Shown one piece after another: positions 39,895 to 49,211 of a stretch of 64,000 nt of DNA. How positions within the stretch are numbered: position 1 is the stretch's first letter; each line of letters starts with the position of its first letter. The translations under genes and the position numbers were made by a program. The notes beneath the pieces are model-generated. The model had not been told where the DNA came from and searched no databases. It was given only the letters and a program-made list of their open reading frames with translations. Location: assembly GCA_947627725.1 (NCBI GenBank), contig CANQXE010000011.1, positions 1 through 64,000 on the forward strand, read 5' to 3'. Source of the DNA: an uncultured Clostridia bacterium. GTDB taxonomy: Bacteria; Bacillota; Clostridia; Oscillospirales; Acutalibacteraceae.

Positions 39895-41205
39895 ATGAAA
39901 AATTCACCGGTAACGGCAATAATTGTAGGCGCAGGGCACAGGGCATTGGTATACAGCGAGCTTGCAAAAACTAATCCTGAGCAGTTAAAGATAGTCGGCG
40001 TTGCCGACCCTAACCCTGTCAGACGCAGACACTGTATGAAATACTTCGGTTTTAGTGAGGATATGTGCTTTGAGTCGGCGCAGGAGCTTGCAAAAAAAGG
40101 CAGACTTGCGGACACAATTATAAACGGCACAATGGACGAACAGCACATCGAAACAGCCATTCCTCTTTTAAATGCGGGCTATGATATGCTGCTTGAAAAG
40201 CCTTTCGCCGTCAATGAAAAGGAAATGAGAGAGCTTGTTGAATGCGCAAAAAAGAACAACTCTAAGGTTATGATTTGCCACGTTTTAAGATATACTCCTT
40301 TTTATTACGGAATTAAAGAAAGAGTTGCTAGAGCTGAAATCGGCGATATTATCAATATCCAAACAACCGAGCACGTTTCATATCATCACCTTTCAACGTC
40401 TTATGTAAGAGGAAAATGGGCTAACTCTGACAAATGCCACACAACAATGCTCCTTGCCAAATGCTGTCACGACATTGACCTTATGATGTGGTTTATGAGC
40501 GAAACAAAGCCTGTTTCAATTTCTTCATTCGGAAGCAAATATCAGTTCAAGCCCGAGAATGCCCCCAAGGGTGCGGGAACAATCTGTATGAAGGATTGCC
40601 CTTATGTTGACACCTGTAATTTTTCAACAAAGAAGCTTTACATTGATCACCCGGACAGATGGGCATTTTATGTATGGGATAAGCTTGAACATATCGAAAA
40701 TCCTACAATTGAGGACAAAATTGCGCTTATGAAAAGCGATAGTCCTTATGCGAGATGTATTTATAAATGCGATAACAATGTTGTTGACCACCAGTCTGTG
40801 CTTGTAAACTTCGCAAGCGGCGCAACAGGTACTCACAATATGGTAGGCGGCTCTTCACAGTCACTCAGAAAAATACATATTATCGGAACAAAGGGTGAGA
40901 TTTACGGCAACTTTGAGGAGTCAAAGTTCTATGTTTCCAAAATCAACCCGTCACCCGACGCGCACAACGGCGAATGTGATATTGAGGAGGTTGACCTCAA
41001 TGTTACGGGCGATATGGTCGGTGCGTACGGCGGACACGGCGGCGGCGACGAAAGACTGACCGCTGACTTTGTTAAATTCATAAGAGGCGAAAAGCCAAGC
41101 CTCGCCTGTACCTCAATTTTTGATTCAGTTGCGGGACATCTCTGCGTTTACCTTGCGGACGAATCAAGAGAAAACGGCGGCAAACCGATTAAGGTTGAAT
41201 ATTAA
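39895..41205 (+). CDS. Gfo/Idh/MocA family oxidoreductase
   Basis: NAD-binding IVGAGHRALVYSELA, LLEKPFAVNEKEMRELV. Confidence 0.9.
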   Translation: MKNSPVTAIIVGAGHRALVYSELAKTNPEQLKIVGVADPNPVRRRHCMKYFGFSEDMCFESAQELAKKGRLADTIINGTMDEQHIETAIPLLNAGYDMLLEKPFAVNEKEMRELVECAKKNNSKVMICHVLRYTPFYYGIKERVARAEIGDIINIQTTEHVSYHHLSTSYVRGKWANSDKCHTTMLLAKCCHDIDLMMWFMSETKPVSISSFGSKYQFKPENAPKGAGTICMKDCPYVDTCNFSTKKLYIDHPDRWAFYVWDKLEHIENPTIEDKIALMKSDSPYARCIYKCDNNVVDHQSVLVNFASGATGTHNMVGGSSQSLRKIHIIGTKGEIYGNFEESKFYVSKINPSPDAHNGECDIEEVDLNVTGDMVGAYGGHGGGDERLTADFVKFIRGEKPSLACTSIFDSVAGHLCVYLADESRENGGKPIKVEY

Positions 41206-41218
41206 TTATTATATTATT

Positions 41219-41252
41219 AAAAGTGCGGACAGCAATGCTGTCCGCACTTTTT
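41219..41252. terminator. bidirectional intrinsic terminator
   Basis: AAAAGTGCGGACAGC aat GCTGTCCGCACTTTTT. Confidence 0.88.
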
Positions 41253-41253
41253 C

Positions 41254-41739
41254 TTAGCTGTTTATATACCAAACATCTATTTCTTCTCTTGTTGGTTCTT
41301 CAAATTTTGATAATAACTTTTTCATAAGACCATCATCTAAATAAAAATCAGAACTGCCGTTTCCTTCTTCAATTCTTTTATTTCTTTCTTCTATCAGCTT
41401 TTCCCATCTGTTTTTCTCTATATTAATATAATGCCATTCAACATCAATACCGTAAATATTAAAGTAATCTGTTGTTTCTTTTCTTTCTTCTCTTGTCCAA
41501 AAGCCCCAGTCTAAAATAACATTGCACCCTGCGCTGACGATTTCAGCGGCCTTTTTTCTTAAATATTTATTAACTCGGTCAGCAAAGATATCGTAAAATT
41601 CACCTTGCTCATTTTTTATTAAATCGTAAGTTGCTTCATCTGTTGATAAGATAACTGCATTATATCTTGCTTTAATTTGCTTGGCATAATAAGATTTACC
41701 GCTGCAAATTTTTCCGCATATTGCAATTACTTTCGCCAT
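41254..41739 (-). CDS. P-loop kinase-like ATPase (AAA_33 / phosphotransferase-like)
   Basis: Walker A CGKICSGKS; 161 aa. Confidence 0.8.
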   Translation of the reverse strand: MAKVIAICGKICSGKSYYAKQIKARYNAVILSTDEATYDLIKNEQGEFYDIFADRVNKYLRKKAAEIVSAGCNVILDWGFWTREERKETTDYFNIYGIDVEWHYINIEKNRWEKLIEERNKRIEEGNGSSDFYLDDGLMKKLLSKFEEPTREEIDVWYINS

Positions 41740-41748
41740 TTAACACAC

Positions 41749-42417
41749 CTACTTTGTGAATCCAAAATGCTTTGCAAGTTTTTCGCACATTTCTTCCCGG
41801 GTATCTTGATCGTTATCCTCACGAACTAATGTAAAAAATCCGCTTTGAGCATATTCTTGATAATGATTTTCGCTGTTGATTAATTCTAATCCTGCTTTGT
41901 AATTTGCCATTACCTCGTCAGGATTATCACAATTTTCTATTACACTAAGAATAAATTGCTTTTCCTTATCAGTTCTGTCAAAAAAACGATCAACGCTCAT
42001 ACTTTGAGGGGATAACATAACTGCAACATGGTTATAACCCGATATTTCTTTAAGTACATTAATCGGTATATTTGTATCAACAATTACTCGTTTGTCTTTA
42101 AATAATGAAATCAGCTCTGCAATCTCAAATCCTGCAACTTCATCTTGTACACCGTATATCCATTTTTCATATTCTTCAGGAGAACGCTTTACAAAATCCT
42201 CCCAACTATTCATTTGCTTTATGTAGCATAAATTTGGCTGTATATCGGGTTCAGCTACTTTATCGGTAATTTCACAATGATAATTTTCGCCGCAAAGGAT
42301 TAAATCATATTTATCCGCCAGCATTTTCACCATTGTTGATTTACCGGCATAAGCTGTTCCGGTAATAAAATACACATTTCTCAAATAATGCTTAAGTATA
42401 TTGTTTTCTATAAACAT
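41749..42417 (-). CDS. P-loop kinase-like ATPase
   Basis: Walker A FITGTAYAGKSTMV; 222 aa. Confidence 0.75.
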   Translation of the reverse strand: MFIENNILKHYLRNVYFITGTAYAGKSTMVKMLADKYDLILCGENYHCEITDKVAEPDIQPNLCYIKQMNSWEDFVKRSPEEYEKWIYGVQDEVAGFEIAELISLFKDKRVIVDTNIPINVLKEISGYNHVAVMLSPQSMSVDRFFDRTDKEKQFILSVIENCDNPDEVMANYKAGLELINSENHYQEYAQSGFFTLVREDNDQDTREEMCEKLAKHFGFTK

Positions 42418-42434
42418 TTTAACTCCTATTTATT

Positions 42435-42851
42435 TCATAATTTTTTTATGAAAAAGTATTTTGACAGCTTTGAATTTGATTTATTTTCTCTTACAAATTC
42501 CAATTCATAATTATTTCGTCTGTAAAATTCAGGTGCCTGAAATTCATAGGTTGTAAGATTGATATTTTCAAATCCTTTATCCTTATGAAAGTGCTCTACT
42601 TTTTTTATAAGATTTGTACCAATACCTTTACCACGATAATTTTTAAGAACAACAAAATCACTTATATGCACCTCGTTATAATAAGAGTGACCAGTTATAA
42701 CACCTATAATTTTTTCACCATCTTTAGCAACAAAAGCAAATGAATTATAATTACAAACCAAATCATTTTCATTGGCGTATTCATTAAATTTACTATCTAT
42801 AAATTCAGATATTGAGTCGTCTGTTTTGTTAATAATTTCAATATATTTCAT
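42435..42851 (-). CDS. GNAT family N-acetyltransferase
   Basis: acetyl-CoA binding motif NYRGKGIGTNLIKKV. Confidence 0.88.
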   Translation of the reverse strand: MKYIEIINKTDDSISEFIDSKFNEYANENDLVCNYNSFAFVAKDGEKIIGVITGHSYYNEVHISDFVVLKNYRGKGIGTNLIKKVEHFHKDKGFENINLTTYEFQAPEFYRRNNYELEFVRENKSNSKLSKYFFIKKL

Positions 42852-42985
42852 TTTTCTTTTGTCCCTTTATAATATTTTGTTAATCCATGCAACATACAAT
42901 CTTTTCCTAATTGTTTAAACAACTCTTTAGAAACAGTAGTTTTGACGCTGCAAATTTTTCCGCATATTGCTATGACCTTTGCCAT
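42848..42985 (-). pseudogene. truncated 45-codon paralogue of the 41254..41739 P-loop kinase, overlapping the GNAT start (ATGA)
   Basis: MAKVIAICGKICSVKTTVSKELFKQLGKDCMLHGLTKYYKGTKEK*; 24 identical nt shared with 41701..41724. Confidence 0.65.
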
Positions 42986-43005
42986 TTTTCTCACATCTTA
43001 TCTAT

Positions 43006-44073
43006 TTATAAAACTATTGTCCCTCCGCCAAGAACTGTGTCACCGTCATATAAAACAACTGCCTGTCCCCTCGTTATTGCCCTTTGCGGTGTGTCAAAGT
43101 GAACTTTCACATCACCGTTATCCAAAGTATATGCTGTGGCGTCCTGCTCTTTCATATTGTATCTCACGCGGGCTTTGCATCTGATCTCCTTTTGAGGATT
43201 AGGAATCAGCCAGTTAAAATCATCCGCAACAAGCTCGCTTGTAAAAAGCTCTTCATCCGTACACAGAGTAACCGTGTTATTTATAATATCCTTATCGGCA
43301 ACATACATAGGCTTTCCGAACGCTATTCCCAGTCCCTTGCGCTGACCGTTTGTATATCTTATTATACCCTTATGCTGACCGATAATATTTCCCTGCCTGT
43401 CAATAAAATTTCCGGGAGGATATTTTTTTCCTGTATATCTTTCAATAAAAGCGGCGTAATCTCCGTCAGGAACAAAGCAAATATCCTGGCTGTCCTTTTT
43501 CCTCGCATTCAAAAAACCCTGCTCATCGGCAATATCTCTGATTTGAGGCTTTGTATATTCACCAAGCGGAAAAAGAATGTGTGAAAGCTGATTCTGAGTT
43601 AGAGAATACAGCACATAGCTCTGGTCTTTAGAAAAATCACGGGCTTTTTTCAAATAAAACCAGCCGCCGTCCTCAACTACTCTCGCATAATGCCCCGTAA
43701 CGACACAGTCACAAGAGAGTTCCCTCATACGCTGAAAAAGCTTTTCAAATTTAAGATACCTGTTGCAATCTATGCAGGGATTAGGCGTACCGCCGTTTTC
43801 ATATATAGAAATGAATTTATCTATTACCTTTTTTTCAAATTCATCCTTGAAATTAAAAACGTAATAAGGGATGGAAAGCCGTCTTGCGACTGAACGCGCG
43901 TCCTCAATATCATCAAGCGAACAGCAGGTCTTTTCCCTTGCGATACCTATATCGTCGTTATCATAGAGCTTCATCGTTGCGCCTATACAGTCAAAGCCCT
44001 TTTCTTTCATTAAAAAAGCGGCAACGCTGGAATCAACGCCACCGCTCATTGCGATAATCACTTTTTTACTCAT
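43006..44073 (-). CDS. mnmA: tRNA-specific 2-thiouridylase
   Basis: AMSGGVDSSVAAFLMKE PP-loop, NPCIDCNRYLKF, KDSQDICFVP. Confidence 0.96.
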   Translation of the reverse strand: MSKKVIIAMSGGVDSSVAAFLMKEKGFDCIGATMKLYDNDDIGIAREKTCCSLDDIEDARSVARRLSIPYYVFNFKDEFEKKVIDKFISIYENGGTPNPCIDCNRYLKFEKLFQRMRELSCDCVVTGHYARVVEDGGWFYLKKARDFSKDQSYVLYSLTQNQLSHILFPLGEYTKPQIRDIADEQGFLNARKKDSQDICFVPDGDYAAFIERYTGKKYPPGNFIDRQGNIIGQHKGIIRYTNGQRKGLGIAFGKPMYVADKDIINNTVTLCTDEELFTSELVADDFNWLIPNPQKEIRCKARVRYNMKEQDATAYTLDNGDVKVHFDTPQRAITRGQAVVLYDGDTVLGGGTIVL

Positions 44074-44086
44074 TCGGACTTTTCAC

Positions 44087-44998
44087 CTATCCAAGCCTTA
44101 TCATTTCATCAATACATCTTTTAGCGCCCTCGAAAACATCCTTGTCAAGAGTTATCTCCTCGCCGAATTTACCCTTACAGCAATTGAGAACGTCAACAAG
44201 CGTAGTTGCCTTCATATTATGGCAGATGCAGTCCTTTGAAAGCGGATAAAACATCTTATCCGGACAGGCAAGCTGAAGATGTGTAACAATACTGTTTTCT
44301 GTACCTATTATAAACTCTTTGGCGTTGCTTTCCTTTGCGAAATTCATAATACCTGTGGTTGAGCCGACATAATCGGCAAGAGCCACAACCTCCGGCTTGC
44401 ACTCGGGATGAACGAGAAACAGAGCGTCGGGATGCTTCTTTTTTGCTTTTAGGACATCACTGTCGGAAAATTTCGCGTGGGTCGGGCAGCCTCCGCTCAA
44501 AAGCTTGAAATTTTTTTCAGGGAGCTGCTTTGCAATCCAGTCGCCCAAATTACAGTCGGGTATAAAAAGAATATTTTTGTTTTCGATTTTTTTACAAATT
44601 TTAAGGGCTGATGACGAAGTAACGCAAACGTCGCAGATTGTCTTTAACTCGCTTGTAGTATTTATGTAAGCTACGACGGTATAATCGGGATAAAGCTGTT
44701 TAACCTCAGCTATAACCTCCTTATCCATCATCTCAGCCATAGGACATCCCGCGTCAGGATTTGAAAGTATAACCTTTTTATCGGGAGAAAGGATTTTAAC
44801 GGTTTCAGCCATAAAGCGCACTCCGCACATAATAACCGTCTTATTCTTAACCTTTGACGCCTCAACCGAAAGAGCAAAGGAATCACCGACGAAGTCGGCA
44901 ATCTCAAGTATCTCCGGCGACTGATAGCAATGCGCTAAGATACAAATATCCTTTTCCTGTTTTAATTTAACAATTTCCTGCTGAATGTCCTTAATCAT
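44087..44998 (-). CDS. nadA: quinolinate synthase A
   Basis: AHCYQSPEIQ-like AHCYQSPEILEIADFVGDS, NPDAGCPMAEMM, HPECKPEV; start taken at MIKDIQQE (ORF to 45022). Confidence 0.95.
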   Translation of the reverse strand: MIKDIQQEIVKLKQEKDICILAHCYQSPEILEIADFVGDSFALSVEASKVKNKTVIMCGVRFMAETVKILSPDKKVILSNPDAGCPMAEMMDKEVIAEVKQLYPDYTVVAYINTTSELKTICDVCVTSSSALKICKKIENKNILFIPDCNLGDWIAKQLPEKNFKLLSGGCPTHAKFSDSDVLKAKKKHPDALFLVHPECKPEVVALADYVGSTTGIMNFAKESNAKEFIIGTENSIVTHLQLACPDKMFYPLSKDCICHNMKATTLVDVLNCCKGKFGEEITLDKDVFEGAKRCIDEMIRLG

Positions 44999-45432
44999 TA
45001 ATGCTCTCCGCAGCACTCGCAATTACCCTCGCAGAACTGCGCAGGGTCATACTCGATGCCTTTCTTATCATAATAGTCTTTTACCGCCATTTTAACAGCC
45101 TCTTCCGCAAGAACGGAGCAGTGGATTTTAACAGGCGGCAAACCGTCAAGCGCCTCAACAACTGCCTTGTTTGTAAGCTCAAGCGCCTTGTCAATCGGCT
45201 GTCCTTTAATCATCTCGGTAGCCATTGAGCTTGACGCAATAGCGGAAGCACAGCCGAAGGTGTTAAACTTGACGTCCTCAATAATTCCGTCGTCGGACAC
45301 CTTGATATACATTTTCATAATATCGCCGCACTTGGCGTTACCTACTTCGCCAACGCCGTCCGCATCTTCAATTTTACCAACATTTCTTGGATTTGTAAAG
45401 TGGTCCATTACTTTTTCTGAATAAAGAGCCAT
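44998..45432 (-). CDS. iscU: Fe-S cluster scaffold IscU/NifU-like
   Basis: VMDHFTNPRNVGKI, GNAKCGD, FNTFGCASAIASSS, KIHCSVLAEEA. Confidence 0.95.
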   Translation of the reverse strand: MALYSEKVMDHFTNPRNVGKIEDADGVGEVGNAKCGDIMKMYIKVSDDGIIEDVKFNTFGCASAIASSSMATEMIKGQPIDKALELTNKAVVEALDGLPPVKIHCSVLAEEAVKMAVKDYYDKKGIEYDPAQFCEGNCECCGEH

Positions 45433-45444
45433 AAGAATTCCTCC

Positions 45445-46623
45445 TTAATTATTTTGTTCTTTCATAATTTTCTCCCAAACAGGAGAGATAGAGCGAAGAT
45501 AAGAAACAACCTCCGGAACTGAATTTACAATATGATTCATTTCCTCCATTGTGTTGTACTCGCTGATGGACAGACGTAACGAGCCATGCGCGATTTCAAC
45601 CGGAACTCCGATTGAAAGAAGAACATGTGACGGGTCAAGACTTCCGCTTGTGCACGCAGAGCCGCTTGAAGCGCAAATACCACGTGCGTCAAGAAGGAGC
45701 AATAGACTTTCTCCCTCAATACCCTCAAAGCACATATTGAGAGTACCGGGCAAACGGTTTTCCAGATCTCCGTTAATTCTGCTTCTCTCTATTGATTTCA
45801 GTCCGTCTATAAGCCTGTCTCGCATTGCGGAGACCTTTTTTGCGTTTTCCTCAAGATTTTCCACAGAGTCCTTCAGAGCCGCCGCCATACCGACAATACC
45901 CGCTGTGTTTTCCGTTCCCGCGCGCTTTCCCCGCTCCTGCGCGCCGCCCTCAATAAGATTTTTTACGGGAATACCTGTTCTTACATACAGCAGACCGACG
46001 CCTTTAGGTCCGTGAAATTTATGGGCTGATACCGAAAGCATATCAACGTTCATATCATTGACATTTACGGGGATATGTCCTACCGCCTGCACTGCGTCTG
46101 TGTGGAACAGAACGCCCTTTTCCCTGCAAACTCTTCCGATTTCCGCAATCGGCTGAATTGTGCCGATTTCATTATTCGCAGTCATAATTGTTACAAGACA
46201 GGTCTCGTCCGTAATTGCGTTTTCAACATCCGAAACCTTTACAATTCCGTTTGAATAAACATCAAGGAGCGTTACGGTAAAGCCCTCTTTTTCAAGAGCG
46301 TTTAATGTATGCAAAACGGCATGATGCTCAAATTTTGAGGATATAATATGCTTTTTTCCTTTTTTGGCGCCTAAATATGCCGCTGTTCTGATAGCCTGAT
46401 TATCGGCTTCGCTTCCGCCTGATGTAAAATAAATTTCTTTCGGCTTTGCACCAATCAGATTTGCAATGCTTTCTCTTGCCTCTTCAAGATACTCCTTAGC
46501 CTTCTGCCCTACGGTGTGCAGAGAGGACGGATTTCCGTAATCTTCCTTTAAAAGCGGCATCATTGCATTAAGGGAGTTTTCGCTTAATTTTGTTGTTGCC
46601 GCATTATCCGCATAAACTGTCAT
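45445..46623 (-). CDS. iscS: cysteine desulfurase
   Basis: YADNAATTKLSE, SAHKFHGPKGVGLLYV PLP lysine, CASSGSACTSG. Confidence 0.96.
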   Translation of the reverse strand: MTVYADNAATTKLSENSLNAMMPLLKEDYGNPSSLHTVGQKAKEYLEEARESIANLIGAKPKEIYFTSGGSEADNQAIRTAAYLGAKKGKKHIISSKFEHHAVLHTLNALEKEGFTVTLLDVYSNGIVKVSDVENAITDETCLVTIMTANNEIGTIQPIAEIGRVCREKGVLFHTDAVQAVGHIPVNVNDMNVDMLSVSAHKFHGPKGVGLLYVRTGIPVKNLIEGGAQERGKRAGTENTAGIVGMAAALKDSVENLEENAKKVSAMRDRLIDGLKSIERSRINGDLENRLPGTLNMCFEGIEGESLLLLLDARGICASSGSACTSGSLDPSHVLLSIGVPVEIAHGSLRLSISEYNTMEEMNHIVNSVPEVVSYLRSISPVWEKIMKEQNN

Positions 46624-46632
46624 TTTGATTTA

Positions 46633-46649
46633 CCTACCTTTTCAATAGG
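46633..46649. promoter_or_regulatory. operator-like palindrome (CCTA-N9-TAGG), just downstream of the iscS -10
   Basis: CCTACCTTTTCAATAGG. Confidence 0.65.
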
Positions 46650-46651
46650 AA

Positions 46652-46680
46652 ATAATACCACCAAAATCCTACCTTGTCAA
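46652..46680 (-). promoter_or_regulatory. sigma-A type promoter of the iscS operon
   Basis: TTGACA-17-TATTAT on the - strand. Confidence 0.8.
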
Positions 46681-46684
46681 TAGG
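46668..46684. promoter_or_regulatory. operator-like palindrome (CCTA-N9-TAGG), overlapping the iscS -35
   Basis: CCTACCTTGTCAATAGG. Confidence 0.65.
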
Positions 46685-46786
46685 AAATACATTTTTTATT
46701 ATTATTTCTAAAATAAAAACAAATAACAAAAAAATTGCTGATTCTTATATTAATTTTCGTTTTCGCAGTATATAAACCGTATAATT

Positions 46787-46819
46787 AAAAACACAAAGGC
46801 AGAGAGCCTTTGTGTTTTT
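46787..46819. terminator. bidirectional intrinsic terminator
   Basis: AAAAACACAAAGGC agaga GCCTTTGTGTTTTT. Confidence 0.88.
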
Positions 46820-46835
46820 GCTGATATAGAAACTA

Positions 46836-47765
46836 TTATTCAGAGAAAAGAGGGGTTGATAAATATCTGTCGCCTGTATCGGGTAAAAGGGCAACGATTG
46901 TCTTACCATTATTTTCAGGTCTTTTTGCAAGCTCATTAGCTGCCCACAATGCGGCACCGCTTGAAATACCCACAAGAACGCCCTCTGCCTTTGCAAAAGC
47001 TCTGCCTGTTACAAAAGCATCATCATTTTCAACTGTAATAATCTCGTCATAAATTTCGGTATTGAGAGTGTCTGGAACAAAGCCCGCTCCTATACCCTGA
47101 ATTTTATGAGGTCCTGCCTCCCCCTTTGAAAGAACAGGTGAGCTTGCGGGCTCTACCGCAACAATCTTTACATCGGGGTTTTTAGATTTGAGATACTCGC
47201 CGACGCCTGAAATTGTACCGCCTGTACCGACACCGGCAACAAAGATGTCAACCTTGCCTTGCGTGTCATTCCAGATTTCAGGTCCTGTGGTTGCCTTATG
47301 AGTTGCAGGATTAACAGGATTAACAAACTGACCGGCTATAAAGGAATTCGGTATCTCTTCAGCAAGCTCCTCAGCTTTAGCAATAGCTCCCTTCATACCC
47401 TTTGCGCCGTCTGTAAGCACAAGCTCCGCTCCGTACGCTTTCATCAGATTACGTCTTTCAACGCTCATTGTTTCGGGCATAGTAATAATCAGTCTGTATC
47501 CCTTTGAGGCTGAAACGGCTGCTAAGCCGATACCCGTGTTACCGCTGGTAGGCTCAATGATTACAGAGCCCTCCTTAAGCTTGCCTTTTTCCTCCGCATC
47601 TTCAATAATTGCCTTCGCGATTCTGTCCTTTACCGAGCCTGCCGGATTAAAATACTCCAGCTTAACAAGAAGCCTTGCATTTAAGTTATTTTCCTTTGAA
47701 AATTTGTTTACCTCAACAAGCGGTGTATTGCCGACAAGGTCAAGTGCTGATTGATAAATTGCCAT
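46836..47765 (-). CDS. cysK: cysteine synthase (O-acetylserine sulfhydrylase)
   Basis: [22 protein letters not shown] lysine, [24 protein letters not shown]. Confidence 0.96.
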   Translation of the reverse strand: MAIYQSALDLVGNTPLVEVNKFSKENNLNARLLVKLEYFNPAGSVKDRIAKAIIEDAEEKGKLKEGSVIIEPTSGNTGIGLAAVSASKGYRLIITMPETMSVERRNLMKAYGAELVLTDGAKGMKGAIAKAEELAEEIPNSFIAGQFVNPVNPATHKATTGPEIWNDTQGKVDIFVAGVGTGGTISGVGEYLKSKNPDVKIVAVEPASSPVLSKGEAGPHKIQGIGAGFVPDTLNTEIYDEIITVENDDAFVTGRAFAKAEGVLVGISSGAALWAANELAKRPENNGKTIVALLPDTGDRYLSTPLFSE

Positions 47766-47786
47766 AATATTATCTCCTTATATAAA

Positions 47787-49073
47787 TTAATCTATTTTGC
47801 TGAATGCCGTGTCTAAATCGTGAATGATATCATCAATATGCTCTGTGCCGATTGACAGCCTGATTGTGTTTGGCTTGATATCCTGCTCCTCAAGCTCCTC
47901 AGAGCTTAACTGACTGTGCGTAGTCGTCGCGGGATGAATAACAAGTGATTTAACGTCTGCAACATTCGCGAGAATTGAAAAGATTTTTAAACTGTCAATA
48001 AACTGTTTTGCCTCTTTCTCCCCTCCCTTGATTTCAAAAGTAAAGATTGAGCCAGCGCCGTTTGGAAAATACGTATTGTACAAATCCTTATATTTTTCAT
48101 CAACACTCGGATGATTGACCTTTACTACCTTAGGATTATTCAAAAGATAGTCAATAACCTTCTTTGTATTTTCAACATGACGCTCAACACGCAGTGAAAG
48201 CGTTTCAAGTCCCTGCAAAAGTAAAAAAGCGTTAAACGGTGAAATTGCCGCTCCTGTATCACGGAGAAGAATGGCACGGATATAAGTAACAAACGCGGCA
48301 GGACCGACAGCGTCAACAAAGCTGATACCGTGGTAACTTGGATTAGCGTCCGCAATCTGCGGATACTTTCCGCTTGCCTTCCAGTCAAAATTTCCGCTGT
48401 CAACAATTACTCCGCCGAGAGTTGTGCCGTGACCGCCGATGAACTTTGTCGCGGAATGAACAACAATATCCGCTCCGTACTCAATAGGTCTTAAAAGATA
48501 CGGTGTTGCAAAGGTTGAATCGACAACCAGCGGGATATTGTGCTTGTGAGCAATTTCGGCAAGCTTTTCTATATCAACCAAATTAGAATTGGGATTGCCG
48601 AGCGTTTCAAAGAAAACTGCCTTTGTATTATCCTTAATCGCATTTTCAAAATTTGATAAATCATCAGGGTCAACAAATGTTGTCGTAACTCCGAATTGCC
48701 TGAAGGTATGCTCAAGATAATTATATGTACCGCCGTAAATTGTCTTTGCTGATACAATGTTATCACCGGCAGTCGCAAACGCCTGGAATGTATAGGAAAG
48801 AGCCGCTGCGCCCGAGGCGGTCGCAAGTGCCGCAACGCCGCCCTCTAAGGCTGCCATACGCTTTTCAAATACATCCTGAGTAGAATTTGTAAGCCTGCCG
48901 TAGATATTTCCGGCATCAGAAAGATTAAATCTTGCCTGTGCGTGGTCGCTGTTTTTAAATACGTATGAAGTTGTCTGGTAAATCGGAACTGCCCTTGAAT
49001 CTGTTGCGGGATCGGGTTCCTCCTGTCCTACATGAAGCTGTAATGTTTCAAAATGATATTTATATTCTGACAT
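47787..49073 (-). CDS. metY: O-acetylhomoserine aminocarboxypropyltransferase (sulfhydrylase)
   Basis: ETLQLHVGQEEPDPATDSRAVPIYQTTSYVF, SATKFIGGHGTTLGGVI PLP lysine. Confidence 0.95.
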   Translation of the reverse strand: MSEYKYHFETLQLHVGQEEPDPATDSRAVPIYQTTSYVFKNSDHAQARFNLSDAGNIYGRLTNSTQDVFEKRMAALEGGVAALATASGAAALSYTFQAFATAGDNIVSAKTIYGGTYNYLEHTFRQFGVTTTFVDPDDLSNFENAIKDNTKAVFFETLGNPNSNLVDIEKLAEIAHKHNIPLVVDSTFATPYLLRPIEYGADIVVHSATKFIGGHGTTLGGVIVDSGNFDWKASGKYPQIADANPSYHGISFVDAVGPAAFVTYIRAILLRDTGAAISPFNAFLLLQGLETLSLRVERHVENTKKVIDYLLNNPKVVKVNHPSVDEKYKDLYNTYFPNGAGSIFTFEIKGGEKEAKQFIDSLKIFSILANVADVKSLVIHPATTTHSQLSSEELEEQDIKPNTIRLSIGTEHIDDIIHDLDTAFSKID

Positions 49074-49121
49074 AATTAATATATTCCTTTCGTGTTATAG
49101 CTTAATTAATTTTATTTTAGA

Positions 49122-49199
49122 TTAGCAACATCGAAAGCACATTCGTTCATTTTTAAAATTACTGTATAAAAGCTTTGAAAATAATTTACTCACTTTCAT
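49122..49199 (-). CDS. candidate leader peptide ORF upstream of metY (25 codons; GTG at codon 3 is the better-spaced start)
   Basis: AGGAGG SD; MKVSKLFSKLLYSNFKNERMCFRCC*; 3 Cys codons among the last 5. Confidence 0.6.
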   Translation of the reverse strand: MKVSKLFSKLLYSNFKNERMCFRCC

Positions 49200-49211
49200 T
49201 TCCTCCTATTG

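Noticed and set aside
43084-43584. 166-aa antisense ORF inside mnmA
   Set aside because: No domain; overlaps conserved mnmA coding sequence.
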